A stretch of 64,000 nt of DNA, from positions 3,315 to 67,314 of the forward strand of contig CAZJRQ010000009.1 in NCBI GenBank assembly GCA_964548535.1. The letters are read 5' to 3'. The notes beneath the pieces are model-generated. The model was not told the origin of the DNA and did no database searches. It was given only the letters and a program-made list of their open reading frames with translations. Shown in pieces: positions 60,633-64,000 of this stretch (the first letter of the stretch is position 1; each line of letters begins with the position of its first letter). The stretch comes from CAZJRQ01 sp964548535 (GTDB lineage: Bacteria; Bacillota; Clostridia; Oscillospirales; Ruminococcaceae). The translations under genes and the position numbers were made by a program.

Positions 60633-61880
60633 CTAAAGTGCTTTTTTAATGTACTCCATAGTAACATCGGCGGTGTACATATTTTCAGGTGCAACAAACG
60701 CATCAATACCCTTTGACGCAAGTTTCTTAATAGGACTATTGCCGATTTTTGATGTAATAACAGCATCACAGTCAAAAATAACCGAGATAATTCGTTCAAT
60801 CTTATCATCCTCAGAAACGTCCGAATCACCGCTTGGAACAGTCCTCTTACCTACAAAAGAAATGTCAGTGCCTTTACTTTCATATATGTAAAAGTCTTTA
60901 GTCTGACCAAAATGCACGTCAGGAATATTACCATTTGTGCTTGACACCGCAATTCTAAGCTTATCACTCTTAATTTCTTTTTTTGGCATAACGCTAATAA
61001 CATTCTCATCATTATTAATCTTGCAGCCACCCTTAGAACTACTGCATCCGCCACCAGATGAAAGCGTACCAATTGCATCTGCCCTACACTGCTTGCAGTG
61101 CCTCATCTGCTTGATATTAATACTGCATTCATCACGAATCTTATTTATTTCGTCCGAAGTCAATCTATCAAGATTTTCAAATCCGGAATCCTTAACAGGA
61201 ATATGCGGAATAATATTAGAAATATATGCTCCCAATTCCTTAGATTTTTTAGTAACATCTATAAGCGTAGAATCATTAATACCCTTAAGAGCGACACTGT
61301 TCACCTTACAAATCGCACCCAAATCAGACATTATTTTAAGCCCCTCAAGCTGATTTTTCAAAAGAATTTCAGCACCCTCTCGACCAGTATAACTCTTGCC
61401 CTCGTAAGTAATATGCTTGTAAATCTGAGCACCAACATCAGGGTCAATTGTATTCATAGTAACCGTGATGTGCGTAACTCCAAGCTCATAAAGCTCCTTC
61501 GCATATTTCGGAAGCATCAAACCATTTGTAGAAATGCAAAACATAATATCCTTGTCGATTTCTCTAATGCTTTTCAAACATTCCCTAACCTCATCAAAAT
61601 TGGCAAGAGTGTCACCAGGACCAGCTATTCCAACAACAGTAAGATTAGGCATTTTCGCCTTAACCTCAGCAAACTTTTCAACTGCTTGCTTAGGAGTAAG
61701 CACCTCACTTGTAACACCAGGACGACTTTCATTAGTGCAATCATATTTTCTCACACAATAATTACATTGAATGTTACACTTAGGCGCAATCGGCAAATGC
61801 ATTCTCGCATTATTGCCGCCAGCACAACTATAACAGGGATGTTTTTCACTTTTTTTCATCAACATTTCTTTATTAAACAT
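60633..61880 (-). CDS. nifB: NifB, radical-SAM cofactor synthase with NifX-like domain
   Basis: A 415-residue protein building the [8Fe-9S-C] precursor (NifB-co) needed by all nitrogenases. The radical-SAM motif is KCNIQCNYC (Cys35, Cys39, Cys42), preceded by CYSC (Cys16, Cys19) and followed by SRPGVTSEVLTPKQAVE; the typical NifB Cys further along (RHCKQCRADAIG) is present. From about residue 295 a NifX-like domain follows after a Cys/Ser-rich linker (SSGGGCSSSKGGC). It faces the anf operon tail-to-tail and has its own promoter. The ATG at 61880 has AGGAGGG upstream. Confidence 0.95.
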   Translation of the reverse strand: MFNKEMLMKKSEKHPCYSCAGGNNARMHLPIAPKCNIQCNYCVRKYDCTNESRPGVTSEVLTPKQAVEKFAEVKAKMPNLTVVGIAGPGDTLANFDEVRECLKSIREIDKDIMFCISTNGLMLPKYAKELYELGVTHITVTMNTIDPDVGAQIYKHITYEGKSYTGREGAEILLKNQLEGLKIMSDLGAICKVNSVALKGINDSTLIDVTKKSKELGAYISNIIPHIPVKDSGFENLDRLTSDEINKIRDECSINIKQMRHCKQCRADAIGTLSSGGGCSSSKGGCKINNDENVISVMPKKEIKSDKLRIAVSSTNGNIPDVHFGQTKDFYIYESKGTDISFVGKRTVPSGDSDVSEDDKIERIISVIFDCDAVITSKIGNSPIKKLASKGIDAFVAPENMYTADVTMEYIKKAL

Positions 61881-61964
61881 AAACGCCCTCCTAGTTATTA
61901 TCAATTTAACCAGCTAAATAATCTTGCTGTACACTTAATAATTATCTTTTTCATTATACTTTGT

Positions 61965-61993
61965 ATTATATCATACCATTCTGCACAATACAA
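61965..61993 (-). promoter_or_regulatory. nifB promoter
   Basis: On the minus strand TTGTAT (61988-61993), a 17-bp spacer and TATAAT (61965-61970) with an extended TGA, about 85 bases before the nifB start. The region up to 62197 has no gene. Confidence 0.6.
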
Positions 61994-62197
61994 CACAAAA
62001 TAATATCATTCTAATAATAAAAAGAATATACAACAAAAATTCTAAGAATATAATATTTAACAGGTGTTTTTTTAATTTATAAAAGCATAACACAAAGTAA
62101 ATTTCATAGTAAAAAATCAAGCTAAAATTAAACTAAAATTCTACTAAAAATCAACGCCCAAATCATATTAGCTCATATCGTTTAATACAAACAAATA

Positions 62198-62674
62198 CTA
62201 ATGTTCCTTTTGGCATTCATCAGTAATAACGGACGAATTGCTAATATCAATACCTCTATGCTGAACAGGAGTTGAAAATACAATTTGAGTAGACGTGTTA
62301 CCGAACTGCTGTAGTTTTCCAATAAAGCCGTCAAGTTCGACAGTACTTGCAAAAATCACTTTAATAAGCATAGAAAAATTACCAGTAACACAATTACATT
62401 CAATCACATTAGGACAATCAGTAATAAATGGGTAAAAAGTAGGCTTTTGATTTGGGTTCATTTCTAAATTAATGAATGCCGTTATGTGATATCCAAGCTT
62501 CAGCTCATTAACTGAAACCTTATACCCCTCTATGTATCCCTGTTTTTCTAGTTTAGCAATTCGAGCAGACACAGCGGGCGAGGACAAAAAAACCTTTTGC
62601 GCAAGCATTTTTAAAGGATATCTTGCATTTTCTTGCAGTAATGAAATAAGCATAGCATCAATTTTATCTATCAT
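62198..62674 (-). CDS. Lrp/AsnC-family transcriptional regulator
   Basis: A 158-residue regulator: an N-terminal HTH (LLQENARYPLKMLAQKVFLS, VSARIAKLEKQGYI) and a C-terminal RAM/ACT-like domain (NVIECNCVTGNFSMLIKVIF). Lrp/AsnC proteins sense amino acids. It is adjacent to nifB; a link to nitrogen metabolism is possible but unproven. The ATG at 62674 has GGAAGG upstream. Confidence 0.9.
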   Translation of the reverse strand: MIDKIDAMLISLLQENARYPLKMLAQKVFLSSPAVSARIAKLEKQGYIEGYKVSVNELKLGYHITAFINLEMNPNQKPTFYPFITDCPNVIECNCVTGNFSMLIKVIFASTVELDGFIGKLQQFGNTSTQIVFSTPVQHRGIDISNSSVITDECQKEH

Positions 62675-62871
62675 AATATACACCTTCCAAAAAACAAACT
62701 TTACTTTTCCTAACAAAAAAACAAGAAAACACATCTAAATAGATATGCTCCCTTGCATTAACTTAATTATAGTACTTTTTTTCTACAAATACAATACTTT
62801 ATAACTTTTTTCATAACATTTGCCAATTTTTTTTGTATATGCGCATTCCAAATTATAATTTCTAACAACAA

Positions 62872-62977
62872 AGCTTAATTTTGAAAACAGAAAAACTGTA
62901 CGAGCTTAATTTATACAACAAAAAAGCTTAATTTTGAAAACAGAAAAACTGTATGAGCTTAATTTATACAACAAAAA
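62872..62977. repeat. 53-bp tandem repeat downstream of tuf
   Basis: Two adjacent copies beginning AGCTTAATTTTGAAAACAGA differ by a single C/T. The second copy runs into the tuf terminator. Confidence 0.9.
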
Positions 62978-63010
62978 AGCTACCAAAGCAAAAATACTTT
63001 GATAGCTTTA
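62972..63010 (-). terminator. Terminator of tuf
   Basis: On the minus strand AAAGCTATCAAAG pairs with CTTTGGTAGCTTT around an AT-rich loop, followed by T residues. Confidence 0.75.
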
Positions 63011-63038
63011 ATTAAACTATTTAAAAATAATCGTAAAA

Positions 63039-64000
63039 TTATTCGCTAACAGCAGTAACAACGCCTGAACCTACAGTTCTACCACCCTCACGGATAGCGA
63101 AACGTAGACCCTCTTCGATAGCGATTGGAGTGATAAGCTCAACATCCATAGTTACGTTATCGCCAGGCATACACATTTCCTTATCAGCAGGAAGTGTGAT
63201 AACGCCAGTTACGTCAGTTGTTCTGAAATAGAACTGAGGTCTGTAGTTGTTAAAGAAAGGAGTATGACGGCCGCCCTCTTCCTTCTTCAAGATATAAACA
63301 GAACCTGAGAACTTAGTAAGAGGCTTGATTGAGCCTGGCTTACAAAGAACCTGACCTCTTTCGATGTCTGCTCTCTGAACACCACGAAGAAGAGCACCAA
63401 TGTTGTCTCCAGCCTCAGCGTAGTCAAGAATCTTTCTGAACATCTCAATACCAGTAATAACAGTTTTAGTTGTATCCTTGATACCAACGATTTCAACTTC
63501 ATCACCAGAATTTAGCTGACCTCTTTCAACTCTACCAGTTGCAACAGTACCACGACCAGTGATTGTGAATACGTCCTCAACAGGCATTAGGAAAGGAAGA
63601 TCTGCTTTACGCTCAGGAGTTGGGATGAACTCGTCAACAGCAGCCATAAGCTCAAGAATTGGAGCGTAAGCTGGATCGCTAACGTCATCAGGAGCATTAA
63701 GAGCAGCAAGAGCTGAACCCTTAACGATAGGAGTATCGTCGCCAGGGAAATCATACTTGTCAAGAAGCTCTCTGATATCCATTTCAACTAGCTCAAGTAG
63801 CTCTTCATCGTCTACCTGATCAGCCTTGTTCATGAATACAACGATTGATGGAACACCAACCTGACGAGCAAGAAGAATATGTTCTCTAGTCTGAGCCATA
63901 GGGCCGTCAGAAGAAGCAACTACAAGGATAGCTCCGTCCATCTGAGCAGCACCAGTGATCATGTTCTTAACATAGTCAGCATGTCCTGGGCAGTCAACGT
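63039..64000 (-). CDS. tuf: Elongation factor Tu, 5' part outside the window
   Basis: The last 320 codons of EF-Tu; the start lies beyond the right edge. The visible part begins at the G-domain DCPGHADYVKNM and includes NKAD and GSALA motifs, domain 2 (TGRGTVATGRVERG) and domain 3 to the end VSE. It carries aminoacyl-tRNA to the ribosome. GC content and codon choice are more constrained than in the neighbours, as expected for a highly expressed gene. Confidence 0.97.
   Translation of the reverse strand, partial: VDCPGHADYVKNMITGAAQMDGAILVVASSDGPMAQTREHILLARQVGVPSIVVFMNKADQVDDEELLELVEMDIRELLDKYDFPGDDTPIVKGSALAALNAPDDVSDPAYAPILELMAAVDEFIPTPERKADLPFLMPVEDVFTITGRGTVATGRVERGQLNSGDEVEIVGIKDTTKTVITGIEMFRKILDYAEAGDNIGALLRGVQRADIERGQVLCKPGSIKPLTKFSGSVYILKKEEGGRHTPFFNNYRPQFYFRTTDVTGVITLPADKEMCMPGDNVTMDVELITPIAIEEGLRFAIREGGRTVGSGVVTAVSE

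Noticed and set aside
61098..62003. 301-codon open frame on the plus strand over nifB
   Set aside because: It is the complement of nifB. The product is rich in Asn/Arg/Ile with no recognisable pattern, and nifB motifs are intact on the other strand.
1..64000. CRISPR arrays, tRNA or rRNA genes, insertion sequences, prophage
   Set aside because: No regularly spaced repeats, cloverleaf-like sequence, transposase or integrase motif or terminal inverted repeats were found by eye.

Overview
The window is an AT-rich stretch (low GC, strong Shine-Dalgarno sites, consensus sigma-A promoters, frequent TTG starts) that reads like a strict or facultative anaerobic Bacillota. Gene families such as the PadR/DUF1700/DUF4097/PspC set, sortase-type NPATG tails, Ser/Asp-rich lipoproteins and a CbiK-type cobaltochelatase suggest a Clostridia/Oscillospirales-like host. 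That placement is an inference from gene content, not a phylogeny. No rRNA, tRNA, CRISPR array, transposase or phage gene was recognised.

Left part (1-16 kb): a chemotaxis receptor followed by a 6-phosphofructokinase, an L,D-transpeptidase, a giant ABC exporter fusion of the MacB/FtsX type, and a small envelope-stress-like operon (PadR, DUF1700, DUF4097, PspC) under an autorepressed promoter. Then come an acetyltransferase, an ArsC/Spx-like protein, CbiK, and a GntR(YtrA)/ABC operon. From 15.3 to 20.2 kb lies a two-gene lipoprotein operon plus an ECF sigma factor/anti-sigma pair. Three copies of the same ECF-type promoter tie these genes into one regulon.

Middle part (20.4-32.3 kb): a magnesium-homeostasis block on the minus strand (MgtC, two P-type Mg ATPases, small membrane proteins and a winged-helix regulator). 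A 31-codon leader ORF in a structured 5' region precedes the first MgtA gene. A MoxR/DUF58/membrane-protein operon follows.

Right part (32.7-62 kb): a nitrogen-fixation island built on an iron-only nitrogenase. The core operon is anfH-nifI1-nifI2-anfD-anfG-anfK, then a terminator, then nifE-nifN-anfO-DUF1858-unknown. nifB (fused to a NifX-like domain) sits just downstream on the other strand. Upstream lie a split homocitrate synthase (two nifV-type genes), an EFR1-type flavodoxin/ferredoxin, a helix-turn-helix/periplasmic-binding-fold regulator, a free NifX-like protein, several unknown small proteins (two with the same C-terminal Cys-x3-Cys-x2-Cys-x2-Cys tail), an unknown 829/337-residue gene pair, and a FecCD-type metal/cofactor importer with two binding proteins. 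No molybdenum nifDK or vanadium vnfDGK is present here. If none exists elsewhere in the genome, this would be a diazotroph relying on the Fe-only enzyme with a dedicated NifB/NifEN/NifV pathway. The window closes with an Lrp/AsnC regulator and the 3' part of tuf (EF-Tu).
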